Made by a program: the position numbers and the translations under genes
Notes under the pieces: generated by a model
Databases searched by the model: none
The model's input: the letters and a program-made list of their open reading frames with translations, nothing else
Told to the model about the DNA's origin: nothing
Assembly (NCBI GenBank): GCA_937950315.1
Contig: CALFDU010000001.1
Coordinates: forward strand, 89,928-153,927
Length of the DNA: 64,000 nt
Reading direction: 5' to 3'
From: an uncultured Saprospiraceae bacterium
GTDB lineage: Bacteria > Bacteroidota > Bacteroidia > Chitinophagales > Saprospiraceae
Shown: positions 9,565 through 17,219 of the stretch, in pieces
Layout: every line of letters starts with the position of its first letter
Position numbering within the stretch: the first letter of the stretch is position 1

Positions 9565-9953
9565 CTTTCAGATCTTATGTATAGTTCCTCGTCTTTATAT
9601 TTGGATGGACACTTGGTCAGAATTTCAGTGGCGATGAACGTATCGTCTTTGAAGTTGCCCGTAACCACTACTTCCTCTGATCTTTCAAAGTCTTGAGGCA
9701 TGGCTGCTGTCATGATCACCTTATTGGAATTGCCTTTGCTATCAAGCATGTGAAAACTGAAAAAATTGGCATTTTCAGCGGGATCGTACTTGATTTCGTA
9801 CTCAGGATCGAGTGTACCATTGACTTTGACTGCACTGGTTGCCTTATTGGCCATTTCAAATGTGTAATAAGTACCAATATCTCCACTCGCGTTGACAAAG
9901 ATTACGATGGCTGCTACTAGCATTAACATCGCAAGAATATGGTTTCTTTTCAT
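9561..9953 (-). CDS. ccmE: Cytochrome c maturation haem chaperone CcmE, Cys-type variant
   Basis: A 130-aa protein with one N-terminal membrane anchor (HILAMLMLVAAIVIFV) and an OB-fold-like beta domain (VKVNGTLDPEYEIKY..VVVTGNFKDDTFIATEIL), as in CcmE. CcmE binds haem covalently and passes it to CcmF. In the classic protein the haem-binding residue is a His in a His-x-x-x-Tyr motif. Here the same place reads C115-PSK-Y119, so the ligand is a Cys in a C-x3-Y motif, a variant known from archaea and Desulfovibrio. It is the first gene of the minus-strand run and overlaps the CcmF-like gene by 4 bases. Gene order and fold make the assignment strong despite the substitution. Confidence 0.88.
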   Translation of the reverse strand: MKRNHILAMLMLVAAIVIFVNASGDIGTYYTFEMANKATSAVKVNGTLDPEYEIKYDPAENANFFSFHMLDSKGNSNKVIMTAAMPQDFERSEEVVVTGNFKDDTFIATEILTKCPSKYKDEELYIRSES

Positions 9954-10022
9954 GGTCGGATGCTTTTAAGGAGGTTGTTAATAAATCATCACAAAGATAT
10001 GTTATTCGTAGCTATTTTACGG

Positions 10023-12134
10023 TCAACGAGTAATCAATTTCAATGCTTCATCCACATTATTAACGGGTATTTTACACACTTTGTTTTGACATACATAGAT
10101 CATTGTTTCTCCTTCCATGTACTTGTTTTTAAGCAACGGCATGTCACTTTCTTTCGTGTCGCCTAACAAGATGCTGTTTCCGAGATAATGTTTGCTCATT
10201 TCAGCTCTCAGGGCTTTTGCATTTTTTCCAACAATTGCGATTTCGTAGGCTGGTTGGACCATATTTAAGTACAATTGTATCCAATTACTGTAAAATGAAG
10301 CTGCTCCATCCTGTGTAATCTCGTTTTGCATGCTTCCGAGCATGGCTTTTGATTTCTCCGTCCATTCCTTTTTGTAGTAAAGACTTCCAAGCTTGTACAG
10401 ATTGGTTGCCATGGTTGAATTGGAAGACGGGATGACATTATCCGCGTAAACTGTTTGTCGCACAATCAACGGAGAATCTTTGGCAGAGGTGTAGAAAAGT
10501 AACTCTTGATCGGGATTGCTAAAGTTTTCCAGTACATATTCAGTGAGCCCTTTTGCTTCTTCAAGCCACTTGGCATCAAAGTCATTTTCATACATTTTGA
10601 TGAGAGCCTGAATCATGAGCGCATAATCATCGAGGAATGCACTGATGGATGCTTTCCCATTTTTAAAGTTTCTATACAAGCCACCATCTTTGCTCTTCAT
10701 TTTTTTTATCATGAAATTCAAAGTGGTTGCTGCTCGGTCATAATATTTCTTATCCCCAAAGGCTTCGTGACATCTTAGCAATCCGTCAATCATCAAGGCA
10801 TTCCATGAACAAAGTACTTTGTCGTCCGTGCCTGGTCTTATTTTTTTTGTCCTTTCGGCAAATATTTTTTCGTTGGCCCTTGCAATGAATGTCTGTAGTT
10901 CGTCGACACTCATTCCATTTTTCTTGGCAATTTTTTCTGGTGATTTTGTAATATGTAGGATGTTGGTGTGTTCCCAATTACCGTTAGGAGTAACGCTATA
11001 ATAGTCTTTGTAAAGTTTGGCGTCGTCTCCAAGCAATGAGTCTAGTTCTTCAGTCTGCCACACATAAAACTTTCCCTCTTCTCCTTCAGAGTCTGCATCG
11101 AGCGAAGAATAAAATCCACCTGCTTTGTCCGTCAGTTCTCGATTGCAAAAATCAAATGTTTGTTCGATGACCCTTTTGTACAATGGGTTTTTGTTTACTT
11201 TATAAGCCTCTGCGTACAAGCCTAACAGCTGTCCATTGTCGTACAGCATCTTTTCGAAGTGTGGTACCTTCCATACACCATCTGTAGAGTATCTGGCAAA
11301 GCCTCCACCCAATTGGTCATAGACGCCACCATAAGCCATTCGTTTCAATGTAATGTCAACTGCCTCTCTTGCTTTGTCATCTCCTGACAACCAGAGATAC
11401 TTCAAGGTCATCTCAAAGTTATTGGGCATCATAAATTTAGGTGTACGATTATTGCCACCGTCTTTGTAATCAATGTTAGACAAATATCCTTTCATCATAT
11501 TGTCAAAGGTGCTGCGATCAAATCTCACCTCTTTTGGTAACGCTATGATTTCTGCTTTCTTGATTCCTTCCGTAATACCTGTTGCTGCTTCTTCGAGACG
11601 TTCGGGTTTGTTTGCCTTAATATCAATCATCTGCTCAAGGATTTTAATCCACTGGTCTTTCGGATAATAGGTCCCGGCAAAAACAGGTCTAGAATCAGGC
11701 AAGGTGATGGCGTTCAAAGGCCACCCACCACGACCCGTGACGATATTGCACGCGGCCATATAAACGTCATCTATGTCGGGCCTCTCTTCTCGATCGATCT
11801 TTACAGGGATGAAATGCGTATTCATTAATTCGGCCACTTCTTCATCTTCAAATGACTCGTGCTCCATTACATGACACCAGTGGCAAGCCGCATAACCAAT
11901 CGAAACAATCATCAATTTGTCCTCTTTTTTTGCCAGCTCTAATGTTTCATCGTTCCATGCTCTCCATTTTACAGGATTATGAGCATGTTGAAGCAAATAT
12001 GGGCTTGTTTCATTGATGAGCGCATTGGTGTATTTATGATCTTGGGTGTCTTTCACAGAGTGTGATTTTTGAGTACACGAAGTAGAAAGTAAGAACAATA
12101 CGAGCGATAAAAGTATGATGGGTATGTGTCTCAT
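10023..12134 (-). CDS. Thioredoxin-domain DUF255 lipoprotein (YyaL/SSP411 family)
   Basis: A 703-aa protein. The N-terminus [15 protein letters not shown] ends in a lipobox with Cys20, so it is probably a membrane-anchored periplasmic lipoprotein, whereas many relatives are cytoplasmic. Residues about 36-200 form the DUF255 thioredoxin-like domain with [15 protein letters not shown] and a C84-HW-C87 motif in [15 protein letters not shown]. The remaining ~450 residues form an alpha/alpha-barrel like those of glycoside hydrolase-type toroids ([44 protein letters not shown]). The family is widespread (YyaL, human SPATA20) with no firm biochemical role; a redox function is inferred from CxxC. It is a single gene, with 69 bases separating it from ccmE. 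Confidence 0.88.
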   Translation of the reverse strand: MRHIPIILLSLVLFLLSTSCTQKSHSVKDTQDHKYTNALINETSPYLLQHAHNPVKWRAWNDETLELAKKEDKLMIVSIGYAACHWCHVMEHESFEDEEVAELMNTHFIPVKIDREERPDIDDVYMAACNIVTGRGGWPLNAITLPDSRPVFAGTYYPKDQWIKILEQMIDIKANKPERLEEAATGITEGIKKAEIIALPKEVRFDRSTFDNMMKGYLSNIDYKDGGNNRTPKFMMPNNFEMTLKYLWLSGDDKAREAVDITLKRMAYGGVYDQLGGGFARYSTDGVWKVPHFEKMLYDNGQLLGLYAEAYKVNKNPLYKRVIEQTFDFCNRELTDKAGGFYSSLDADSEGEEGKFYVWQTEELDSLLGDDAKLYKDYYSVTPNGNWEHTNILHITKSPEKIAKKNGMSVDELQTFIARANEKIFAERTKKIRPGTDDKVLCSWNALMIDGLLRCHEAFGDKKYYDRAATTLNFMIKKMKSKDGGLYRNFKNGKASISAFLDDYALMIQALIKMYENDFDAKWLEEAKGLTEYVLENFSNPDQELLFYTSAKDSPLIVRQTVYADNVIPSSNSTMATNLYKLGSLYYKKEWTEKSKAMLGSMQNEITQDGAASFYSNWIQLYLNMVQPAYEIAIVGKNAKALRAEMSKHYLGNSILLGDTKESDMPLLKNKYMEGETMIYVCQNKVCKIPVNNVDEALKLITR

Positions 12135-12450
12135 TGGTCTGTGAGTATTATTCTGTTAGTGGTCTTTTTAGTGCACTGTAAAGGTGGTAAAAAATATTGT
12201 AAGCTAAAATAGGCTTATGTCAAGATTAATCTTAATTAATTGCTACAATAAACTACCTGAAAAGCGTACGGAACAGTGACTGTCCTAGCTGCAAGAAGAT
12301 TTGGTTTGAACGATGGCTTTTAAAACTGCTTTGAATCGATTGAAGAGGAGTGAAACCGATAAATCATCAAGAGGGTTATTTGTATGTTGGATAGATATGC
12401 GCTATAGACAGATTTACCATAAAATATTTCCCTTTTGGAGTAATAGAAAA

Positions 12451-12529
12451 ATTCCACTCAACTGGATTTATATGAAGCTTTCAATGATGCTCATCAATGA
12501 AGAATCATATAAATCCAACTAGGTGGAAT
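12451..12529. repeat. Imperfect inverted repeat with nested hairpin in a gene-free stretch
   Basis: The stretch 12135-12595 holds no convincing gene. Inside it, 12451-12475 (attccact..tatatga) is matched by the reverse complement of 12505-12529 at 19 of 25 positions. The 29-base loop contains a second imperfect palindrome (tcaatgatg / catcaatga). No T-run follows on either strand, so it does not look like a terminator. It could be a small MITE-like element or a structured RNA. The 69-codon frame across it (12313-12522) looks accidental. Confidence 0.45.
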
Positions 12530-12595
12530 GGGGAGTGTTTTATGGTTGTTTGGAATTGATAAAACTAGTGTTTGCGACTAAGTATGTCACAATAT

Positions 12596-13222
12596 CTATT
12601 GGACAAAATACTCTTTCAATCTTCTTTCATAATAGAATGACGTATTTCCAAAATAGAATACAGTACTGGAAATTAGTCCTATGTCTTCGCTATAATAGTT
12701 GTTTAATATTCTTGGAGGATAGTCCTCATTGGGATCTGTGTGTGTTACAAGCCCCTTGTAGTTTAAACAATCGAAGTCTCCAGCGGGTACGCTGATCATT
12801 TGACTCGTTTCGTCCATTTTGTATTCGATTCTTGATGGGCCATTTTCAAGCGCCAATAGTACATCCGTAGAGTTGCTAGAGGAAAATAAAATGTCGCCTT
12901 TTTGATCTATAATATATCCTGATGAATCTCTTTTAAACTTCGTATTCGTATTGAAGATGTAATTTTCATCTTCTTCTAAATAAAAAGTTTCACCATTGAT
13001 CGTGGTGTCACGTCCGATGCTGATTTGGTGTGTTTCTCCTATTAATACTTCATTTCCTAAATTGTCAATTTCATAGGTTTCATAGATCCAATAATTTCCA
13101 GTTTGAAGTGGTAAATAAGAAGCAAACTCTTGGTTTTCTGCGCCTGGAGCATTACGCGGATCTTCTTCTCGGCAACCAATAATTAAAAGGATCGAGAGAA
13201 TTAAAATAGCGAAGTTTTTCAT
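12596..13222 (-). CDS. Putative lipoprotein of unknown function
   Basis: A 208-aa protein. MKNFAILILSILLIIGC ends in a lipobox (Cys17), followed by an acidic stretch and a short linker, so it is probably an outer-membrane lipoprotein. The mature part is beta-rich: LPLQTGNYWIYETYEID, GETFYLEEDENYIFN, KGDILFSSSNSTDVLL, ISVPAGDFDCLNYKG and INNYYSEDIGLISS-like strands near the end. The LQTGNYW..AGDFDCLNY..YYS.DIGLI pattern is one I associate with small Bacteroidota lipoproteins without a known role. No catalytic residues are evident. It is monocistronic and points away from the ferritin gene. Confidence 0.7.
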   Translation of the reverse strand: MKNFAILILSILLIIGCREEDPRNAPGAENQEFASYLPLQTGNYWIYETYEIDNLGNEVLIGETHQISIGRDTTINGETFYLEEDENYIFNTNTKFKRDSSGYIIDQKGDILFSSSNSTDVLLALENGPSRIEYKMDETSQMISVPAGDFDCLNYKGLVTHTDPNEDYPPRILNNYYSEDIGLISSTVFYFGNTSFYYERRLKEYFVQ

Positions 13223-13514
13223 TTTTAAATTTGATTTGTTTAGTTAGATAACTGCTTATTTGGACTTTTATTATTGGCTTGGTATTTTTTTTGTCCGGAA
13301 TTATTCATTTTATTTTTAGACCACAACAATGGTTTTGCTTTGAGATTTATTCTTGTCTAGACCAAAGGATAAATGAGAACAGGTGAAGTGAATATTGTAG
13401 CCTGTTTTTTGTTTGAAAAGAAAGATTGAACAATTAAATTTTTCTCAGAAACGGCATTCAGAACAATTTACTTTATCTTTCGTTTCATTACTACAAAATT
13501 ACAATTTATAAATT

Positions 13515-14024
13515 ATGTTATCGAAGATAGTACAAGACGCACTAAACGAACAAATTAGAATAGAGGCAGAATCATCACAAGTTTATCTAGCGATGGCTTG
13601 TTGGGCAGAAATCCAACCAGGGATCGATAATGTAACAGCTTTTTTCTATCAACATAGCGATGAAGAAAGAGAACATATGTTGAAACTGATTCATTTTGTA
13701 AATGAAAGAGGTGGTTTTGCAACCGTGCCAGCACTTCCTCAGCCTCCGTTGACTTTCCCAAGCATCAAACATGCATTTCAAGCGCTGCTAAAACATGAAA
13801 TTTTTGTTTCAGAAAGCATCAATAATTGTGTTGATATAGCACTACAGGAAAAAGACTATGCTACACATAATTTCTTACAATGGTATGTTGCAGAACAAAT
13901 TGAAGAAGAAGCTTTAGCGAGGACCATGAATGACAAGTTGGAATTGATCGGGGATGATAAAGGGGGACTTTATTTGTTTGATAAAGACATTTTGACAATC
14001 AGTGTCGGGCATGAGAAAAAATAA
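13515..14024 (+). CDS. Ferritin (non-haem iron storage protein)
   Basis: A 169-aa four-helix-bundle ferritin of the bacterial FtnA type. It oxidises Fe(II) at a di-iron ferroxidase site and stores the mineral in a 24-subunit cytoplasmic cage. Visible ligands are Glu17 (IRIEAESSQVY), Glu51 and His54 (DEEREHMLKL), Glu94 (KHEIFVSES) and the Gln/Glu pair in AEQIEEEALA. Length and motif order are normal, and there is no haem-ligand Met typical of bacterioferritin. The gene is alone, with a strong terminator at 14051. The sequence TATCTTTC around 13481 resembles the Bacteroidota -7 element, but no regulator site such as a Fur box was clear to me. Confidence 0.95.
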   Translation: MLSKIVQDALNEQIRIEAESSQVYLAMACWAEIQPGIDNVTAFFYQHSDEEREHMLKLIHFVNERGGFATVPALPQPPLTFPSIKHAFQALLKHEIFVSESINNCVDIALQEKDYATHNFLQWYVAEQIEEEALARTMNDKLELIGDDKGGLYLFDKDILTISVGHEKK

Positions 14025-14050
14025 TTGATACAGATCATTTAATAAATCTT

Positions 14051-14093
14051 AAAGGGCTTTTGCAGAGGAATGCAATGGCCCTTTTTCTTTTTT
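14051..14093 (+). terminator. Rho-independent terminator of ferritin gene
   Basis: Stem AAAGGGC (14051-14057) pairs with GCCCTTT (14078-14084). An inner TTTTGCA / TGCAATG stem lengthens it, and a T-rich tract follows to about 14093. It lies 27 bases after the ferritin stop codon. Confidence 0.85.
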
Positions 14094-14255
14094 CCTATCC
14101 ATAATATGTACGTCTATTCATATTTTTTAGAATTCATGTCCTCATTTTCTACTAGTGTTTTCAATTAGTGAAGACTACCAATGTTTTCTGCTAGTAGAAT
14201 TCTTTTTGGTTTTTTTAGGTCACAAAATTTTTAGCTAGAACACTAATTGTTACTT

Positions 14256-14407
14256 TAGTTTTGAACAGAGAAAAAATATCTTGGTTGCAAACTTCACATA
14301 TTAATTAATTGGATTTTCAGAGTTCTAATAAATTATTTATGGCAATCAAAATGTATCTTTTCTCCTAAAAAAATATTGAGCTAGCAAAGGCCGGCTCAAT
14401 ATTTTTT
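14256..14407 (+). ncRNA. Candidate small transcript between a promoter-like box and an orphan terminator
   Basis: The gene-free stretch 14094-14785 contains TAGTTTTG (14256-14263), a match to the Bacteroidota -7 consensus TAnnTTTG. At 14367-14407 there is a strong hairpin with a 13- to 15-base stem (AAAAAAATATTGAGC / GCTCAATATTTTTT) and a T-tract. No gene precedes this terminator. The interval could be a small RNA of roughly 130 bases. It also holds a 9-codon frame (ATG 14339, MAIKMYLFS, stop just before the stem). The -33 box is weak and no RNA family was recognised. From 14408 to 14785 I see nothing definable. Confidence 0.3.
14367..14407 (+). terminator. Orphan hairpin terminator
   Basis: The inverted repeat AAAAAAATATTGAGC (14367-14381) and GCTCAATATTTTTT (14394-14407) flanks a 12-base loop. 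The A-run and T-run make it potentially active in both directions. The nearest plus-strand gene, ferritin, already has its own terminator 280 bases earlier. The nearest minus-strand gene (radical SAM) ends at 14786, so this could also serve it from 380 bases away. Confidence 0.7.
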
Positions 14408-14785
14408 CTTTCGTTTGACCACGTTGTGATTGAGTGGGTTGGATCTTAATTTTTTGAATTTGCTATGATAACTGTTGGAACCGAATCGCTCTTTGAATAC
14501 TGATCAATTAGAGTATTAAAGCCAGAATCACCTGGCGTGATCTTTTGAAATTCTTTTCTCCATTAAAGAATTTCAATTTCAATTTTGTATTAATTTATCC
14601 CAAGTATTCCTATGTTTTTACTAGCTGTCATGGTCTTGATAGTCCATAATAAACATATATTGCTCGTTGAGGAGGTATGCCATTAACTATGCACCACTAA
14701 TAGAGTTATACTCCACAAAGTCCAATTTGAAAATGAAATTGTAGTTATTGATTAAAGCTTATTCTAAAAACGGAAAACGTGGTGC

Positions 14786-15856
14786 TTAATTTATCTCTCC
14801 ACCGCAACTACTACCTGCTCCAGCTGTACATCCATAGCAATGCTGGCTTACAAGAATTTCTCTTTTCATCAATGCCTCCACATCAAACTCATCTATGTGT
14901 TTTGAATTTGCAGCCACTTTCATGTCAAGCATTTGGTTGAAATCACAATCATACACATATCCATCCCAACTTACAGAAATTGTGTTGGTACACATGAGAC
15001 CACTGACAGTCATTGGATTAAAAGCATTGATGAGTTTTTCCATGTATTCTTCGTAATTACCTGTCTCTAACAAGTAATCCAAAAACCTACTTACAGGCAA
15101 GTTCGTAATAGCATAAAGTTCATTGAACACAATGTCAAATTTTCTCTTCAATTGCCTTTTGAACTCGCTTTGTAATTGCTCTTGTGAAGAGGGCAGAAAA
15201 GCACCATTTGGATTGTACACTAGATCGAGAATTAATCCTGATCCTTCGACTCCATAACCTACTTCATTCAACATTTGAAGTGCTTTAATAGAATCTTCAA
15301 ATACGCCATCTCCTCTTTGATTGTCTGTACGAGATTTTGAAAAATAAGGCAATGAAGAAACGACATGTACCTTATTCTTTTTAAAGAACTCAGGAAGGTC
15401 GTGGTATTTTTTATTGGCTCTTATGATGGTAAGGTTGCATCGGTTCATCACCTTGATTCCAAGGGCGCTTACTTCTTCCACAAACCATCTAAAGTGCGCA
15501 TTCATTTCTGGTGCTCCACCTGTGATGTCAACCGTATGAATGCTTGGTATTGTTTTTATAATGGCAAGGCATTTTTCAAGTGTAGCCTTATCCATGTTTT
15601 CTTCTTTTCGATCGGGTCCAGCATCAACATGGCAATGAGCACATGTTTGATTGCAAAGTTTACCGATATTGATCTGAAAGATCTCAATCGATGTAGGCTT
15701 GATCTTACCTAAATCATGTTGCTGTAACATTTTGGAAAAGGTAATCTGGTCTTTGCCCAGAAGATCTTTATCTGCCAAAACATTTAATTGCATAAAGGAA
15801 TCAGATAATTCTTTTCCTCTTGCTTTTAGCGATTTTGTTTTTTGCTTAATTGCCAT
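14786..15856 (-). CDS. arsS: Arsenosugar-biosynthesis-type radical SAM/Cys-rich protein, ArsS-like
   Basis: A 356-aa radical SAM enzyme. The [4Fe-4S]/SAM motif is C68-xxx-C72-xx-C75 (KLCNQTCAHCHVDAGP), followed by VDITGGAPEMN. The C-terminal Cys-rich part carries GLMCTNTISVSWDGYVYDCDFNQM and CYGCTAGAGSSCGG (C340, C343, C351), a pattern typical of the radical SAM/Cys-rich family to which ArsS belongs. ArsS joins the 5'-deoxyadenosyl group of SAM to methylated arsenic on the way to arsenosugars. The partner gene abuts it upstream (ATG follows the stop directly), as expected for this pair. No arsM methyltransferase is present in the window, so the true substrate here is inferred. Confidence 0.85.
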   Translation of the reverse strand: MAIKQKTKSLKARGKELSDSFMQLNVLADKDLLGKDQITFSKMLQQHDLGKIKPTSIEIFQINIGKLCNQTCAHCHVDAGPDRKEENMDKATLEKCLAIIKTIPSIHTVDITGGAPEMNAHFRWFVEEVSALGIKVMNRCNLTIIRANKKYHDLPEFFKKNKVHVVSSLPYFSKSRTDNQRGDGVFEDSIKALQMLNEVGYGVEGSGLILDLVYNPNGAFLPSSQEQLQSEFKRQLKRKFDIVFNELYAITNLPVSRFLDYLLETGNYEEYMEKLINAFNPMTVSGLMCTNTISVSWDGYVYDCDFNQMLDMKVAANSKHIDEFDVEALMKREILVSQHCYGCTAGAGSSCGGEIN

Positions 15857-16195
15857 TTACATTGATAGTTTTTTGACGTGATTCATCATCTGTACTCCAT
15901 AGACCAAGCTTGATCCACTCTTAATTGCTGCAGCCACGTGCACTGCTTCCATCATTTGTTCTTCATCTGCTCCTTTCTCCATACATGAAGAAGTATAGGC
16001 ATCTATACAATAAGGACATTGAACCGTGTGAGAAACAGCCAAAGCTATGAGGCATTTTTCTCTTTCAGTCAATGCCGTATCTCCTTTAAAAACAGTATTG
16101 TACCATTTAAAAAATTCGCCACCCATTTCCTCTTGTAATTCAGTGATTTTACCAAATTTCTTGAGATCTTCTGCTTTAAAGTATGAATCGGACAT
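15857..16195 (-). CDS. Arsenosugar-associated peroxidase-like protein (AhpD/carboxymuconolactone decarboxylase fold)
   Basis: A 112-aa all-helical AhpD-like protein. The redox motif C60-PY-C63 with preceding His56 (VSHTVQCPYCIDAYTSSC) is the alkylhydroperoxidase D signature. Family features include EREKCLIALAVSHT and HVAAAIKSGSSLVYGVQMM. This small subfamily is recurrently found next to ArsS-like radical SAM genes. Its stop codon touches the start of that gene here, so the two are cotranscribed. A role in handling reactive or thiol intermediates of arsenic metabolism is inferred, not shown. Confidence 0.85.
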   Translation of the reverse strand: MSDSYFKAEDLKKFGKITELQEEMGGEFFKWYNTVFKGDTALTEREKCLIALAVSHTVQCPYCIDAYTSSCMEKGADEEQMMEAVHVAAAIKSGSSLVYGVQMMNHVKKLSM

Positions 16196-16361
16196 AGATT
16201 TACTTGATTAACTTGTTAAAACTAAATAAGTTATCAAATCTAGCTCATAATTGTCAATATTTTGGTTCTGGTAAAGACATATTAAATTTAATCGTTGCAT
16301 AATTTAACCTTGATCTCGACTTATCTCAAGTTTTTATTTATCTTAAGACAAACATAAAACC

Positions 16362-16847
16362 ATGGATATCAGTCATTTAAGGTGGAGGAGGCTGAATGGT
16401 GACAGAATTGAAGAGCCGATCAAAGAGCGCGTTGAAAAGATCCTTCTTCACGAGCAATCAATTGGAAATAAGATCAAAGTCTGTATTGGGACAGATTCTC
16501 AACGCAAAGGGAAAATCACAGAATTTGCCACTGTCATCGTCTTCTTGCGTGAGAAAAAAGGAGGTTTTATGCTCATCTCAAATTTCAAAAGACCCAACAT
16601 CACCTCACTCAAAGAACGGATGATTCTCGAGGTGTCTAAAAGCGTTGAAGTGGCCTATCATTTATGCGACATGTTTGACGCCTACGATGTTGAATTGGAG
16701 GTGCATGCTGACATCAATACAGATCCGCACTTTAAATCGCATTTAGCTTTAAAAGAGGCGATGGGTTATATACTAGGAATGGGCTTTGGATTTAAGGCCA
16801 AGCCAGATGCGTTTGCAAGTAGCAGCTGCGCCGACAAGGTTATTTAG
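16362..16847 (+). CDS. Ribonuclease H-like YkuK (DUF458) family protein
   Basis: A 161-aa protein of the YkuK/DUF458 family, which has a predicted RNase H-like fold. The conserved IKVCIGTDSQRKGKITEFATVIVF supplies the first acidic residue (GTDSQ). The middle LEVHADINTDPHFKS gives the D-x-N acidic block, and the C-terminal GFGFKAKPDAFASSSCADKV closes the fold. Catalytic activity has not been established for the family, so a nuclease role is an inference from fold. It is monocistronic. Its stop codon sits inside a small hairpin (16830-16856: GCCGA-c-AAGG / CCTT-TCGGC) that may help end the transcript, though no T-run follows. Confidence 0.85.
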   Translation: MDISHLRWRRLNGDRIEEPIKERVEKILLHEQSIGNKIKVCIGTDSQRKGKITEFATVIVFLREKKGGFMLISNFKRPNITSLKERMILEVSKSVEVAYHLCDMFDAYDVELEVHADINTDPHFKSHLALKEAMGYILGMGFGFKAKPDAFASSSCADKVI

Positions 16848-16957
16848 CCTTTCGGCAAATGTTGGTTTGGACTTCATTTCTCACTGCCAATTTATTGTAA
16901 TTAATTCCACTTTTGTTAAGCATTTGAAGTTAATTACTCAGCCTTTCGGCAAATGTT
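16846..16957. repeat. Two direct copies of an 18-base repeat
   Basis: The 18-mer agcctttcggcaaatgtt occurs exactly at 16846-16863 and again at 16940-16957, 94 bases apart. The first copy overlaps the end of the YkuK-like gene. Read on the minus strand both copies encode TFAERL(S/N)N, and the second copy is in frame with the short open frame 16930-17106. This is consistent with a small duplication or with decay of an inserted element. Confidence 0.7.
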
Positions 16958-17106
16958 TTCATGGCTGTTTTCCAATGAGATTTCTTCAAGTAATGACACC
17001 AATCAAGCAGTTGCTTTACCTCTATACTGAGATTAAAACAAACCAAGCAATTGGTTAACAAGTATCCCTGAATGTGACGATTGGCTCTGCATTTAATAAA
17101 ATAACT
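16930..17106 (-). other. Short open frame without a start codon, possible gene remnant
   Basis: The 372-base gap between the YkuK-like gene and the M16 gene contains a 58-codon minus-strand frame between a TAG and a TAA. It lacks an early ATG. It reads SYFIKCRANRHIQGY..LLDWCHYLKK.., ending in KTAMKTFAERLSN, with a protein-like amino-acid mix (charged and aromatic residues at regular spacing). The phrase RHIQGYLLTN faintly recalls the C-terminus of some IS transposases, but this is not enough to name it. It is probably a decayed fragment. Confidence 0.3.
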
Positions 17107-17191
17107 CTAAAAATCTTTAAATACTATGGTTTTCAAGTCAATTTGATCCTTTAAATTGATAATAAAATCACTAGTCTTTCGTCAATTTCCT

Positions 17192-17199
17192 TACTTTTG
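17192..17199 (+). promoter_or_regulatory. Bacteroidota-type -7 promoter element for the M16 pair
   Basis: TACTTTTG matches the TAnnTTTG -7 consensus of the Bacteroidota primary sigma factor and lies 20 bases before the ATG of the first M16 gene. The -33 TTTG is only weakly represented (TCTTTCG around 17176-17182). Confidence 0.55.
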
Positions 17200-17219
17200 A
17201 GCAAATTAAAACAACCAGA

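Noticed and set aside
12313..12522. 69-codon plus-strand frame in the gap after the DUF255 gene
   Set aside because: It runs straight through the inverted repeat, has no recognisable motif or ribosome-binding context, and its amino-acid mix looks accidental.
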